Assembly: GCA_016936495.1 (NCBI GenBank)
Contig: JAFGXT010000173.1
Location: forward strand, 1 to 59,633
DNA: 59,633 nt
DNA from: Victivallales bacterium
GTDB taxonomy: Bacteria; Verrucomicrobiota; Lentisphaeria; Victivallales; SZUA-371
Direction of reading: 5' to 3'
Part shown: piece after piece, positions 41,194 through 51,999 of the stretch
Position numbering within the stretch: position 1 is the first letter of the stretch
Layout: every line of letters starts with the position of its first letter
Made by a program: the position numbers and the translations under genes
The notes under the pieces: model-generated
What the model saw: only the letters and a program-made list of their open reading frames with translations
What the model was told of the DNA's origin: nothing
The model's database searches: none

Positions 41194-42531
41194 TTAGAGG
41201 CTGGCGCCGAATTCTTTGAGTTTTTCGTGAAGTTCGATTCCGTTCAATTCTGGTGGGGTGATGTTTTTCGCCACCGAAATTGCTGCCGCCATGCCCGCCG
41301 CTTGTCCGATGGAACACGCCGGAGGCATTACCCGCAGGCTTGAATGTACACCATGATCCGCCGAAATGGGACGTCCGCCCACCAATATATTATCAATGTT
41401 CTTCGGCACTATGCAGCCGTAAGGCACCTCGTACCATGTGCCTTTGGGAAAATGCTTAATAACCGTGCCGGAACCGCTCGGATTATGAATATCTATCGGA
41501 TAATTTATCCGCGCGATGGAATCCGCAAAATGCGGGAAAACCGCCTTTTCAAAATCAAATTGTTCACCGCTCAAAAACGCCCGGCCGACGACCCTGCGCG
41601 ATTCACGCACCCCGATATGAGCCGCGATCGAACGCAGACGCGCCTTCTCAAAACCTACCACCTTGGAACGGAACAGCTTTAGCAACTGGCGGATCTGGCG
41701 ACGCGCCATGACCTCCGCGTCGGACAGGCTGATCCCGTCGATGGCATGGTGATGCGTTACCCGGGTGGTGTTGAAATGTATCACATCAGGTGAATACCAG
41801 TTAAACAGCAGGATGTCTTCTCGCGGACAATCCACTTCGCCTTTTTCTTTTGCTTCCAGGTACACTTGAGTGAGTATTTTGCGGGCGTTGAAGAAGTTTT
41901 TTTTCAGCTCTTCCGGGAAATAATGCTCGCAAAATTTGTCCATGTCTATATCTTCAAGCTTGAAGCATGTGGTCATGGGCTGACACAGGCCTTCGTCATT
42001 GCCGTATTCTATTTTACAACCGGCTTTGGCCGCGAGATCGGCGTCTCCGGTACAGTCGATATATACTTTGGCTTTGGCGGCGGTCAGACCGGATTTTGAG
42101 AACAGTATGACCCGTTCGATTTTACCGTCTTTTACTTCCACATCAAACAATTGATGGTGGTACACCGGCCTGACCCCGGCTTCGAGCAGCAGGTCTTCCG
42201 CCGCCAGCATTGCCTCGGGGATACCGATATGGCGTTTGATATGGTCTTCATTTTCTCCGTCAGCAATGATGTCGGGAGTATAGTCGAACATCCGATCACG
42301 CCATTGGGTATATACGGGTCTGTCTAGAGATTCGTTGTCAAGGTGATTACGCATGAATGGGCATACTTCGCCGAACACCGCCATGCCGCCGGGGGCGTTG
42401 TAACGCTCAATGATAACTGTGTCCGCGCCGTTGCGTGCCGCCGTAACCGCCGCGCCAATACCGCCGGGGCCTGCGCCGATAACGATTACATCCGCTTCGA
42501 TAACTGTTCTGATGTCCTGTTCGTAATTCAT
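41194..42531 (-). CDS. FAD-dependent oxidoreductase
   Basis: ADVIVIGAGPGGIGAAVTAARNGADTVIIERYNAPGGM; VYIDCTGDADLAAKAGC; NILVGGRPISADHGVHSSLRVMPPACSIGQAAGMAAA. Confidence 0.9.
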   Translation of the reverse strand: MNYEQDIRTVIEADVIVIGAGPGGIGAAVTAARNGADTVIIERYNAPGGMAVFGEVCPFMRNHLDNESLDRPVYTQWRDRMFDYTPDIIADGENEDHIKRHIGIPEAMLAAEDLLLEAGVRPVYHHQLFDVEVKDGKIERVILFSKSGLTAAKAKVYIDCTGDADLAAKAGCKIEYGNDEGLCQPMTTCFKLEDIDMDKFCEHYFPEELKKNFFNARKILTQVYLEAKEKGEVDCPREDILLFNWYSPDVIHFNTTRVTHHHAIDGISLSDAEVMARRQIRQLLKLFRSKVVGFEKARLRSIAAHIGVRESRRVVGRAFLSGEQFDFEKAVFPHFADSIARINYPIDIHNPSGSGTVIKHFPKGTWYEVPYGCIVPKNIDNILVGGRPISADHGVHSSLRVMPPACSIGQAAGMAAAISVAKNITPPELNGIELHEKLKEFGASL

Positions 42532-42888
42532 AAAAGTTTATTCCTGTAATTATTTTGCAAACGGTGATGATTTGTTGCATATGTAGAATATAGATGATTG
42601 GAACGTGATAGTAAAGTGTATTATTATGCTGTTTCAGTGTAAAGTTTTACTGTAGTGGGTTTTTCGTCGTGACGGAAAGCGGTAGTAACAAGCAGCTCTT
42701 ATTGCGGGTTTTTCGGGATGTATGGATGTTTTTTGTGTTATAAAAAAGATTTTATTATGCAATTGCTTGATTTTATTGTTGATTACGGATATATTTTGTT
42801 GCTTCTGAGACAATATATGCGCAAGTTTTTTATTGAGACTTTGTGTTAAATCAGGATTTTTAAAACCATTAAACGATGGAGAAAACAA

Positions 42889-43965
42889 ATGACTAAGATT
42901 CTTGACGTGGTCAAACCCGGAGTCGCCACAGGCGATGACGTGCAGAAAATTTTCGAACTGGCAAAGGCTGGCAAATTTGCGCTTCCCGCGGTAAATGTCG
43001 TCGGTTCCAGTTCTGTAAACGCGGTGATGGAAGCCGCGGCGAAAGTTAAATCCCCGGTTATTATTCAGTTTTCCAATGGTGGCGCGGTATTCAACGCTGG
43101 CAAAGGACTGAAACTTGAAGGACAGAAAGCCGCTATCGCCGGTTCCGTGGCTGGCGCAAAACACATTCACTTGTTGGCAGAACTCTATGGTATTCCAGTG
43201 ATTCTGCATACCGACCATTGCGCTAAAAAGCTTCTTCCCTGGATCGACGGACTGCTCGATGAAGGCGAAAAGTTCTTTGCTGAAACCGGCAAACCGCTGT
43301 TCAGCTCACACATGCTTGACCTGTCTGAAGAATCACTTGAAGAGAACATCGACACCTGTTGCAAATATCTCGAAAGAATGAGCAAGATCGGCATGACGCT
43401 GGAAATCGAACTCGGTTGCACCGGTGGCGAAGAAGATGGCGTGGACAATTCTCATCTGGATAATTCCGCGCTCTACACTCAGCCCGAAGATGTGGCGTTG
43501 GCTTATGAGAAACTTGGTGCCATCAGCCCCAGATTCACCATTGCCGCCGCTTTCGGTAACGTCCATGGCGTTTACAAGCCCGGTAACGTGGTTCTGACCC
43601 CGAAAATCCTTGATAACTCTCAGAAGTTCATCCAGAAGAAGTTCAATACCGCCGATAAGCCGGTTAACTTTGTTTTCCATGGTGGTTCCGGTTCAAGCGC
43701 TGCCGAGATCGAAGAAGCTATATCTTATGGCGTCATCAAAATGAATATCGATACTGATACTCAGTGGGCAACCTGGCAGGGCATTCTTGAGTTTTACAAG
43801 AAGAACGAAGCTTATCTCCAGGGACAGCTTGGTAATCCTGAAGGCGAAGACAAGCCTAATAAGAAATATTATGATCCGCGCGTATGGCTCCGCAAAGGCG
43901 AAGAGTCAATGGTCGCGAGACTTGAGCAGGCTTTCAAAGATTTGAACTGCATCGACAGATGCTAG
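42889..43965 (+). CDS. fbaA: class II fructose-bisphosphate aldolase
   Basis: PVILHTDHCAKKLLPWIDGLLDEGEKFF; LEIELGCTGGEEDGVD; VFHGGSGSSAAEIEEAISYGVIKMNIDTDTQWATW. Confidence 0.96.
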   Translation: MTKILDVVKPGVATGDDVQKIFELAKAGKFALPAVNVVGSSSVNAVMEAAAKVKSPVIIQFSNGGAVFNAGKGLKLEGQKAAIAGSVAGAKHIHLLAELYGIPVILHTDHCAKKLLPWIDGLLDEGEKFFAETGKPLFSSHMLDLSEESLEENIDTCCKYLERMSKIGMTLEIELGCTGGEEDGVDNSHLDNSALYTQPEDVALAYEKLGAISPRFTIAAAFGNVHGVYKPGNVVLTPKILDNSQKFIQKKFNTADKPVNFVFHGGSGSSAAEIEEAISYGVIKMNIDTDTQWATWQGILEFYKKNEAYLQGQLGNPEGEDKPNKKYYDPRVWLRKGEESMVARLEQAFKDLNCIDRC

Positions 43966-43990
43966 TACAGTCCTGATATAGCCAATAAAA

Positions 43991-44016
43991 AACCCGCCTT
44001 AAAGGCGGGTTTTTTT
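43991..44016 (+). terminator. rho-independent terminator of fbaA
   Basis: AACCCGCCttaaaGGCGGGTTTTTTT. Confidence 0.85.
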
Positions 44017-44036
44017 ATGTATATTTAGGCGTTGTG

Positions 44037-45347
44037 TTATACTTCCAATGCCGCTTTTACCGCCGCGATCGTAGCTTTTATCACGACTGGCTTGTTGGCG
44101 TATGTGCCCTTAATTCCCATTTTGCCCAGCGTGTCCTGATGATAGCCGATTACTGCGTCCGGGTCTTTAAGTATATTACCGGTCAGAATGCCTACTACTT
44201 TTGCGTCGGGATCAATGATGCCTGCGTCAACGAGTTTTTTTGCTCCTGCAACGGAACAGCATGAAGCCGGTTCCGCGCCTATACCGGCGGCGTCCACCAT
44301 TGCTTTGGCGTCCATTATTTCCTGTTCTGAAACTTCTTCGACTACACCATTGCTCCATTCCAGTCCGCGCATGGATTTTTTCCAGGATACCGGATTGCCG
44401 ATCTTGATGGCGGTGGCGATGGTGTCAGGATCTTTGACCGCTTTGAACTCAGTATGTTCTTTCCACATGGTGTACAAGGGGTTGGCGCCGGAAGCCTGTA
44501 TTACGGCGATGCGCGGTATTTTATTGATTATGCCAAGCTGGTAAAGTTCTTGCAAGCCTTTCGAGAGCGCGCTGTTGTTGCCCAGATTGCCGCCGGGAAT
44601 GATGAACCAGTCGGGCACTTCCCAGTCAAGCTGCTGGAGTATTTCAAAACCTATGGCTTTCTGACCTTCGATGCGGAATGGATTGATGGAGTTGAGCAAA
44701 TAGATGTTCAATTCCTTGCAGACTTCCTGTACCAGTGTCATGGCGTCGTCGAAATTACCTTCTATCTGAAGTGTTTTGCCATTAAACGCCAATGCCTGAG
44801 CAAGTTTGCCGTAGGCGATTTTACCTTCGGGGATGAAGATGACGGATTTCATGCCGGATACGGCGGCGTATGAAGCCATGCTCGCGCTGGTGTTGCCGGT
44901 ACTGGCGCATGCCACTACCGATGCATTATACATTTTCGCCGCGGTTGCGCCGCAGGTCATGCCGCGGTCTTTAAAGCTGCCGGTAGGATTTTCGCCCTCG
45001 TGTTTGAGCAGAAAATTCTTTAATCCTGCATATTTGCCCGCCAGTCCGGCGTCATAAAGCCGGGTATTTCCTTCCTGACGCGTTACGATCTGGTCTTCCG
45101 GCAGATCCAGTATCAGTTCTTTGTAGCGCCAGACGCCGGAGGAAAGTACTCCGCGTTTCATGCCCCAGCGGCTTTCCCATAGCTCCTTAAGTGCCTTGCC
45201 GTCAACTGAATCCAGATCGCGTTTGACATCCAGAGTGCCGCCGCAGTCACAACTGTAGCGCAGTTCATCCACATCGTACTTACGGTCGCAATCCAGGCAC
45301 TCCAGCCATGTCTTTATGTTGAAATCCATTGTTATATTCCTGTTCAT
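44037..45347 (-). CDS. thrC: threonine synthase
   Basis: KHEGENPTGSFKDRGMTCGATAAKMYNASVVACASTGNTSASMASYAA; N-terminal CX2C...CDCGG. Confidence 0.94.
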   Translation of the reverse strand: MNRNITMDFNIKTWLECLDCDRKYDVDELRYSCDCGGTLDVKRDLDSVDGKALKELWESRWGMKRGVLSSGVWRYKELILDLPEDQIVTRQEGNTRLYDAGLAGKYAGLKNFLLKHEGENPTGSFKDRGMTCGATAAKMYNASVVACASTGNTSASMASYAAVSGMKSVIFIPEGKIAYGKLAQALAFNGKTLQIEGNFDDAMTLVQEVCKELNIYLLNSINPFRIEGQKAIGFEILQQLDWEVPDWFIIPGGNLGNNSALSKGLQELYQLGIINKIPRIAVIQASGANPLYTMWKEHTEFKAVKDPDTIATAIKIGNPVSWKKSMRGLEWSNGVVEEVSEQEIMDAKAMVDAAGIGAEPASCCSVAGAKKLVDAGIIDPDAKVVGILTGNILKDPDAVIGYHQDTLGKMGIKGTYANKPVVIKATIAAVKAALEV

Positions 45348-45647
45348 ATATGATTTATAGTGAATCTTTCAGCTGTAATTTAGCACATTTGCTTTTAAAT
45401 AACAAATCGGCAATGAGCTATTTTGTGAATTGCAAACGGCTGTCATTGGGTTCTATACAAATTTTTTTTGATAAAAAATACTTCCGCGTATTATTAAATC
45501 CTTTTGCTGGTGTATATTATGCCTCTTCTCTCCGCGGATTTTGTGTTTACGGGAGAGGCGGCGCGCTGTGGTATGAGAGACATTTGTCGTTGTGGCGGTC
45601 GTAAAAACTTTACAATAAACAGAATAGGAATGTAAAACAGGTATTAT

Positions 45648-47453
45648 ATGCAGGAACTTAGAAATATCGCGATTATCGCGCATGTTGACCATGGCAAAAC
45701 CACTCTGGTTGACGAAATCATCAAACAGGCTCATATTTTTCGCGACAACCAGGAGATGCAGGAATGTTTCCTTGACAGCAATGACATAGAACGTGAACGC
45801 GGAATCACTATTCTGTCTAAAAATATAAGTGTGAATTATAAAGGCGTAAAGATAAACATCCTCGACACCCCCGGGCATAGCGACTTCGGTGGTCAGGTCG
45901 AACGCGTACTCAAGCTTGCCGACGGCGTGCTGTTGTTGGTGGATTCCGCCGAAGGACCGATGCCTCAGACCCGTTTTGTGCTGGACAAAGCTTTACAGCT
46001 CAATCTTAAGCCCGTTGTGGTTATTAATAAAATCGACAAGTCAGACGCTCGCCCCGCTGTGGTGCATGACAAGGTCTTTGATTTGTTCTGTGAACTCGAC
46101 GCTAACGAAGACCAGCTTGATTTTCCCATGCTTTACGCCAGTGGTCGTGATGGCTGGGCTGTGAAATCGCTTGATGATCCGCGTGAATCCATTCTGCCGC
46201 TTATGGACGCCATTCTGGAATATATTCCGGCGCCGGAGATCAAGGAAGGTCCGGTTCAGATGCAGGTCGCCACTCTTGATTATTCCGATTATGTCGGTCG
46301 TATCGGCGTGGGCAGGGTATACCGTGGCACGCTTAAACTGAAAAGTCCGCTGGTAATGATTAAAAATGATGGTAAAACTGTTCCTGCCCAAATCAAACAG
46401 GTATTTACTTTTGAGGGAATCGAGCGCAAGGACGCCACCGAAGTCCGTTGCGGAGACCTCTGTGGTATTGTTGGTATTGATGGTGTGGACATCGGCGACA
46501 CCATTTGTTGTGCTAATATTCCTGAAGCAATGCCTCCGATTGAGCTGGATGAGCCTACTTTGTCAATGACTTTCAGGGTCAATGACTCGCCGCTTTACGG
46601 TAAAGAAGGTAAATATGTGAGCAGTCGCCATTTGCGCGAACGCTTGTTCAAAGAGATGGAACGCGATGTGGCGTTGCGAGTGGTCGAAAACAGTGGCGAA
46701 TCGTTCAATGTAAGTGGTCGCGGTGTACTGCATTTATCCATTCTTATTGAGAACATGCGCCGCGAAGGCTATGAATTGTGCGTTTCTCAGCCGCATGTTA
46801 TTCTGAGAAATCACGAGGGCGTGATTGAAGAACCGTTGGAAATCCTTTCGGTTGATGTGCCGGATGAATATGCCGGAAAGATCATTGAACTTGCCGGATT
46901 GCGCAAAGGCGAAATGATCAATATGGAGTCCCGCGGTGCGCGCCAACTGGTAGAATTTCATATTCCTACACGCGGGCTTATTGGTTTCAGGAGCAAGGCT
47001 ATGACCGCTAGCGCGGGCGAAGCTATTGTTTCTCATCGTTTTTTACAATACACGCCGCATAAGGGTGAAATACCCCAGCGTCTGTGTGGTACTCTTATCA
47101 GTATGAGTGCGGGAAGTGCTTCCGCTTATGCTATTGACGCGCTTCAGCAGCGCGGAATCTTCTTTGTTGAACCAAATGAGGCCACTTACGAGGGCATGAT
47201 CGTGGGCGAGAACAGCAAGGGAGGCGACCTGATCGTCAATCTGCAGAAAGAAAAGCAGCTTACTAACGTACGCGCTTCGGGTTCGGACAAGGCCCTGAAA
47301 GTATTTCCCGCTACCAAACTTAGTTTGGAGCAGGCGTTGGAATATATCGCCAATGATGAACTTGTCGAGGTTACTCCGAAAAGCATCAGGCTCAGAAAGC
47401 TGTATTTGTCGGAACTCGAACGCAAGCGCATGCGCGGTAAAAAGCAAGTGTGA
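45648..47453 (+). CDS. typA: translational GTPase TypA/BipA
   Basis: [23 protein letters not shown]...[12 protein letters not shown]...[16 protein letters not shown]; full-length 601 aa. Confidence 0.97.
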   Translation: MQELRNIAIIAHVDHGKTTLVDEIIKQAHIFRDNQEMQECFLDSNDIERERGITILSKNISVNYKGVKINILDTPGHSDFGGQVERVLKLADGVLLLVDSAEGPMPQTRFVLDKALQLNLKPVVVINKIDKSDARPAVVHDKVFDLFCELDANEDQLDFPMLYASGRDGWAVKSLDDPRESILPLMDAILEYIPAPEIKEGPVQMQVATLDYSDYVGRIGVGRVYRGTLKLKSPLVMIKNDGKTVPAQIKQVFTFEGIERKDATEVRCGDLCGIVGIDGVDIGDTICCANIPEAMPPIELDEPTLSMTFRVNDSPLYGKEGKYVSSRHLRERLFKEMERDVALRVVENSGESFNVSGRGVLHLSILIENMRREGYELCVSQPHVILRNHEGVIEEPLEILSVDVPDEYAGKIIELAGLRKGEMINMESRGARQLVEFHIPTRGLIGFRSKAMTASAGEAIVSHRFLQYTPHKGEIPQRLCGTLISMSAGSASAYAIDALQQRGIFFVEPNEATYEGMIVGENSKGGDLIVNLQKEKQLTNVRASGSDKALKVFPATKLSLEQALEYIANDELVEVTPKSIRLRKLYLSELERKRMRGKKQV

Positions 47454-47465
47454 GTTTGCTGGATA

Positions 47466-47489
47466 CGCCCCGCTTTAAATAGCGGGGCG
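47466..47489. other. intergenic hairpin without U-tract between typA and abcF
   Basis: CGCCCCGCT-ttaaat-AGCGGGGCG, 9-bp stem. Confidence 0.5.
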
Positions 47490-47532
47490 GACTGATCTGA
47501 GTTCTTATATAACGGTTGTAGTTTGTGTAGCG

Positions 47533-49515
47533 ATGATTGATTTTCAGAATGTATATAAATCGTATTCCGGCAAGGATATTTTCAAAGATGTCTCTTTTCG
47601 CATAAATCCAGGCGAAAGGGTAGGGGTGGTAGGCCCCAACGGCGCCGGCAAAAGTACCATTTTTAGTATCGTCAACGGTGAGATAGAGCAGGACAAGGGC
47701 AAAGTCATGGTGCCGCGCGATCTGCGTATCGCCATACTTCATCAGCATATAGAACACGGTTCGGCTGAGGTCCCGCTGCTGGACTTTGCCGCCGACGCAG
47801 TCAGGGAACTGAGTGACATATCCGCCCGTATGCATGTGCTGGAACATCGTTTTCATGAACAACTTGAGCCGGGCGAATACGATAAGATGCTTGCCGAGCA
47901 AGGCGAACTCCAGAGCCGTTACGAACAACTTGGCGGATATCGTTTGCGCCATGCCGCCGAGGCGGCATTGTCCGGACTGGGCTTTCATGAAGAAGATTTT
48001 TTGCGTCCGTTGGGATCGTTCAGCGGTGGCTGGCAGATGCGCGGCGCTCTTGCCCGGGTACTTATTTCTGATCCGGATATTCTGTTGCTGGATGAACCGT
48101 CCAACTATCTGGATATTCCCGCGGTGGAATGGCTCTATCGCTTTCTTAAGTCCTTCAAAGGCACTTTGATGCTTATCTCTCATGACCGTTTTCTGCTTAA
48201 GACGCTGGCAAATGTAACTTTGGAAATAAACGGCGGCAACGTCATCCGTTACGCCGGAGATTATGATTATTATGTGCGTGAACGCCAGAACCGTTATCTT
48301 CAACTTGAATCGGCACGCAAAAATCAGGACAAGGAACGCGAACGTCTGGAACGTTCGATCGACCGTTTTCGCTCCAAGAGTACCAAGGCGGTTCAGGTTC
48401 AGAACTGGATTCGCAAGCTTGACCGGATGGAGGAAATCACCATGCCGGATGAGTTGCATTACTCGGGGTCTATAAGAATTCCTGACCCGCCGCCATGTGG
48501 CAATGAGATCATCCGGCTGGAAAATCTGAGCTTTAGTTATAACGGCACTGATATGGTGTTGGAAAATATTGATATTCAGGTTGATAAGGGCGATAAGCTT
48601 GGCATTGTCGGTTATAATGGCATGGGTAAGACCACTCTGCTCAAGGTTATGGCTGGAATGCTTACGCCTGCCGGGGGGAAATGTGTAATCGGACATAATG
48701 TGGTTTCCGGCTACCAGGCGCAGGAGTTCAGCGAGCTGTTGCCCGATGAACAGAGTGCTTATGACGTGGTGCGTGCCGCGCTACCCGCCGGAGCAGATTC
48801 CAGATCGTTGATGAGCATTCTGGGGAGTTTCGGATTCTCCGGTGAAGCCGCCGACAAACCCTGCAAGGTGTTGAGCGGCGGAGAAAAGATACGCTTGCTT
48901 TTCGCCCGGATATTCGTTAATCCTCCTAACTTTTTGCTATTGGACGAGCCCACTACACATTTGGATATTTCCGCGCGTGAGGCATTGCAGCAGGCGCTGG
49001 CTGATTATAAAGGTACGGTGGTGTTTGTCAGTCATGATATTGAATTTGTTTCAAATGTGGCGGAGAATATTATTGGCATGGTTCCCCACGGTATAAAACG
49101 TTATTATGGCAATTATGCTTATTACAGAGAAAAAGTTGAACAGGAGAAAAATCCAATTTCCAATTCTGAGGTCGCGGCTCAGGATTCATCCGCTTCCGAC
49201 AATCAATCAGCAGGAACCGATTCTCAGAAAGAACGCCGCAAGGAGCGTGCCCGCGTCCGCCAGGAAATGCAAAAAGAGAAACGGGAACTTGAACGTAGAG
49301 TCGCGCATTTTGAACAGGAAATTGAACGCGCTGAATCTGAACAAGCTGAGATCACCGCTTCTCTGGCATTAAATTCCGCCGATACTGATTTTGCCGCCCT
49401 TAATCGCAGACTTAAGGAACTTGAACAAACCATTGCAAAAGCTTCATCGGGTTGGGAACAGTTTGCCGTTAAGCTTGAAGAATTTATGGAAGAGTATAAC
49501 CGTCTGCACGATTAA
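47533..49515 (+). CDS. ABC-F family ATP-binding protein
   Basis: two ABC cassettes: GPNGAGKST...LGSFSGGWQMRGALARVLISDPDILLLDEPSNYLD and GYNGMGKTT...LSGGEKIRLLFARIFVNPPNFLLLDEPTTHLD; coiled-coil tail. Confidence 0.95.
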   Translation: MIDFQNVYKSYSGKDIFKDVSFRINPGERVGVVGPNGAGKSTIFSIVNGEIEQDKGKVMVPRDLRIAILHQHIEHGSAEVPLLDFAADAVRELSDISARMHVLEHRFHEQLEPGEYDKMLAEQGELQSRYEQLGGYRLRHAAEAALSGLGFHEEDFLRPLGSFSGGWQMRGALARVLISDPDILLLDEPSNYLDIPAVEWLYRFLKSFKGTLMLISHDRFLLKTLANVTLEINGGNVIRYAGDYDYYVRERQNRYLQLESARKNQDKERERLERSIDRFRSKSTKAVQVQNWIRKLDRMEEITMPDELHYSGSIRIPDPPPCGNEIIRLENLSFSYNGTDMVLENIDIQVDKGDKLGIVGYNGMGKTTLLKVMAGMLTPAGGKCVIGHNVVSGYQAQEFSELLPDEQSAYDVVRAALPAGADSRSLMSILGSFGFSGEAADKPCKVLSGGEKIRLLFARIFVNPPNFLLLDEPTTHLDISAREALQQALADYKGTVVFVSHDIEFVSNVAENIIGMVPHGIKRYYGNYAYYREKVEQEKNPISNSEVAAQDSSASDNQSAGTDSQKERRKERARVRQEMQKEKRELERRVAHFEQEIERAESEQAEITASLALNSADTDFAALNRRLKELEQTIAKASSGWEQFAVKLEEFMEEYNRLHD

Positions 49516-49542
49516 GCTCCCTCCTCGGGCATGGCAAAAAGA

Positions 49543-49567
49543 AAGACCCGCCTCCACAGCGGGTCTT
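49543..49567. terminator. terminator hairpin after abcF
   Basis: AAGACCCGC-ctccaca-GCGGGTCTT. Confidence 0.65.
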
Positions 49568-49604
49568 AACAGGAGGAGAAAGAAAACGAAAAAACAAAAC
49601 GACT

Positions 49605-49727
49605 TCAACTCTTAAGTTTTTTAGCTTTACACACTTGCTTCTTATCTTTTACCAGTGAGCCGCAATACCTGCATTCGTATTTCGCCTCATCTTTTTCGGC
49701 CTTTGATTTACCTTTCAAGCATCCCAT
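49605..49727 (-). CDS. 40-aa cysteine-rich (zinc-ribbon-like) small protein, not in the ORF track
   Basis: Manual minus-strand translation MGCLKGKSKAEKDEAKYECRYCGSLVKDKKQVCKAKKLKS*; AAGAAGGA Shine-Dalgarno-like sequence upstream of ATG. Confidence 0.7.
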   Translation of the reverse strand: MGCLKGKSKAEKDEAKYECRYCGSLVKDKKQVCKAKKLKS

Positions 49728-49743
49728 ATTTAAAATCCTTCTT

Positions 49744-49774
49744 TTTTAATGATACTGTCTTTGTATCATTAAAA
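49744..49774. promoter_or_regulatory. perfect 12-bp-arm palindrome upstream of the small Cys-rich gene
   Basis: TTTTAATGATAC-tgtcttt-GTATCATTAAAA. Confidence 0.6.
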
Positions 49775-49886
49775 TACATTCTCTGCGTAGATATGTCAAT
49801 ACTTTTATGATTGGTTTGGTAGACTTTTTCTGAAAAATATCTTGATGTTACAGTCCGGTCGATTATGTTATTGTAAAATATAAATT

Positions 49887-50363
49887 TTGACAATTAATGA
49901 AAATGGTGACGTTGTGATAAGACTTTGTGTTTGTTGTAAGAATATACGTTCCAGCGCGGAGCGGGAACTTGACGTCGAGCTGGGGGAGTATCTTCGGCGG
50001 AAACTGTCTGACGGTGTGATTGAATTTTTTGAGACGGATACCGGTGTTTCGGCGCAAGCGTTGTTCAGCTGGAGGATGACTTTTGACTGTCTGGATGACT
50101 CTGACGCGGTGATTGCCGTTGCGGACGCGTTGTGGGACGCCTATGAGCACTTTTTGGTGATGCGGACGGAAAAAAAGGCGCACCAGGGACTGTTTGTCGA
50201 TATTAGTGGTGAGAGCGTGAAATGTACTTTTTCCATCGCCGACGACGTTGTCGACCGCTTGCAACTCAAGGAACATCTGACCGCGCTTGTTCGGGCAATG
50301 AATGCCGGACTGATCTCGCTTGAGGATATGTCCGCCGTCAAGGGGCATGTTGGAAGGATATAA
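49887..50363 (+). CDS. hypothetical protein
   Basis: 158-aa ORF (start could be GTG 49917); no family recognised. Confidence 0.55.
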   Translation: MTINENGDVVIRLCVCCKNIRSSAERELDVELGEYLRRKLSDGVIEFFETDTGVSAQALFSWRMTFDCLDDSDAVIAVADALWDAYEHFLVMRTEKKAHQGLFVDISGESVKCTFSIADDVVDRLQLKEHLTALVRAMNAGLISLEDMSAVKGHVGRI

Positions 50364-51791
50364 TTAAGGGTTTTGCAACGGGTCCGGCAATGGTTCGTTA
50401 TCTTGAGATTGTGTTTTTTTTAGAATCAGATCTTTGTATATGGCGTCCGCCTTTTCGAATTGTCCGTTGAGTACAAGTGCGCGCACAAGACGCAGGCGTG
50501 GAGTACGGGACGGAACGCCATCGCGATCCAGTTCATCCATATACTTTTCGGCACGGTCGAAGGCTTTGTTGTTGATAAGTATATCCGCTACGGCATAGCG
50601 TTCGTTGTGTCGCCGGAGTTTGCCGGGAGCCGTCCAGGTCATACAGAAGATGAGCAGAGCCACGAGTATGGTCATGAGGCGCGTAAGTAGTTTTTTGCCG
50701 CTGATGATGCATTCAAATCCGGCTCCTGCAAGCACTGCCAGCAGCGGAACCAGTGGTATCCGGTAACGGTAGTAGACGTCGAAAGGCAGCATGGATACGA
50801 TATATGCCGCGATCAAGACGGCTATGAACAGTCTGCCGCGATTTAATTTCTTTATCCATATCAGCGCTACCACCGCAAGCGCCAGCAGTGCGTTGTATGG
50901 TATGAAAAGTATATTCATGAATGGAATTATATCCCGGTGCGCGTAGAAGGACACGCTGTTGTCAAGCTCATAGGAGCTGACGAAGCGGTTGAATTGTATC
51001 GGGAGTTTTCTTATTACTGAAGTTACCATTTCACTCAGCCCGCGGGCTTCACGGTGATGATCCGTAAAGATATTGTCCAGATGCCCGGGGACGATAGATG
51101 GTGAACTGTAAAGTATGGTGTTGTATGTTATCGCCGGAGCAATGGTCAGCAGTACTGCGACGCTGTACCATGCCAGGTGCTTCCAGCGGAAGTAGTGGCG
51201 TATGTCTTTGAATATCAGCAGTGCCAGCGGAGCATATACTACCGGAATGAAGTTCTCGCGTCCCAGCATGCACATCCCGGCGAAGACTCCGGCAATAAAA
51301 TATTTAACACTGCTCCTGCCGGTGAAGCCGCGGACGATGAACAAGGCGGTCAGAGCGAAGCACAGAGACAGAGGTACTGCCCGGAGCAGTGCCAGCGACA
51401 GCAAACTTGCCGGGCCGTAAAAGCAGTAGAGCAATGCGGATAGCGCTGAACTGCGGCGGTTCATTCTTATTGCCCGGCACAGTTTGTATATCACTGGCGG
51501 AATCAGCGCGCACATGATCCCCTGAAGCATGGTCATTACAAATAGTTTTCCGCTTGATGCCAGTACCAGCAGATACAAATAGAAGATGTACAAGGGGGAA
51601 TAAAAGTTTTTTTCCGGGATATTGCCATGGTACAATGCCACTGCTGCTTTCAGCATGGTAAGCTGGTCGGTACCTTCGTGAGGTACGCTGAACAGACCGT
51701 AGCTGTTGCCGTAAATGAGTATTGATATCGCCGCAGTGGCTGAGAATATAAATGTCATGATAATGAAAACAGTGCTGAAATGTCTTTTCAT
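50364..51791 (-). CDS. PMT-like (GT39 family) membrane glycosyltransferase with C-terminal TPR-like tail
   Basis: multi-TM protein starting MKRHFSTVFIIMTFIFSATAAISILIYG; HEGTDQLTMLKAAVALYHGNIPEKNFYSPLYIFYL. Confidence 0.7.
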   Translation of the reverse strand: MKRHFSTVFIIMTFIFSATAAISILIYGNSYGLFSVPHEGTDQLTMLKAAVALYHGNIPEKNFYSPLYIFYLYLLVLASSGKLFVMTMLQGIMCALIPPVIYKLCRAIRMNRRSSALSALLYCFYGPASLLSLALLRAVPLSLCFALTALFIVRGFTGRSSVKYFIAGVFAGMCMLGRENFIPVVYAPLALLIFKDIRHYFRWKHLAWYSVAVLLTIAPAITYNTILYSSPSIVPGHLDNIFTDHHREARGLSEMVTSVIRKLPIQFNRFVSSYELDNSVSFYAHRDIIPFMNILFIPYNALLALAVVALIWIKKLNRGRLFIAVLIAAYIVSMLPFDVYYRYRIPLVPLLAVLAGAGFECIISGKKLLTRLMTILVALLIFCMTWTAPGKLRRHNERYAVADILINNKAFDRAEKYMDELDRDGVPSRTPRLRLVRALVLNGQFEKADAIYKDLILKKTQSQDNEPLPDPLQNP

Positions 51792-51999
51792 AGAGCTTCC
51801 CGTTGATATGATATTTGCAGTTCCTTGGTAATATATAGCCTGATATTGGCAAATAGCCATACCTGATGGATGAATATTGCATATTTTATCAAAAGGATAT
51901 GACAAAAGAGTTTGTGCAAACGCCGGAATCGTGCTAGATTACGTTGACTGTTAATAATAAAATGATATGCGAATTTCTACAGGGAGAAATAATTTTAAT

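Noticed and set aside
45530-45560. GCCTCTTCTC...GGGAGAGGC potential stem in the typA leader
   Set aside because: Imperfect pairing and no T-tract or conserved leader motif recognisable by eye; too weak to call.
47392-48696. 434-aa minus-strand ORF
   Set aside because: Lies antisense to typA end and the well-supported ABC-F gene; no domain features; typical shadow ORF of a biased codon pattern.
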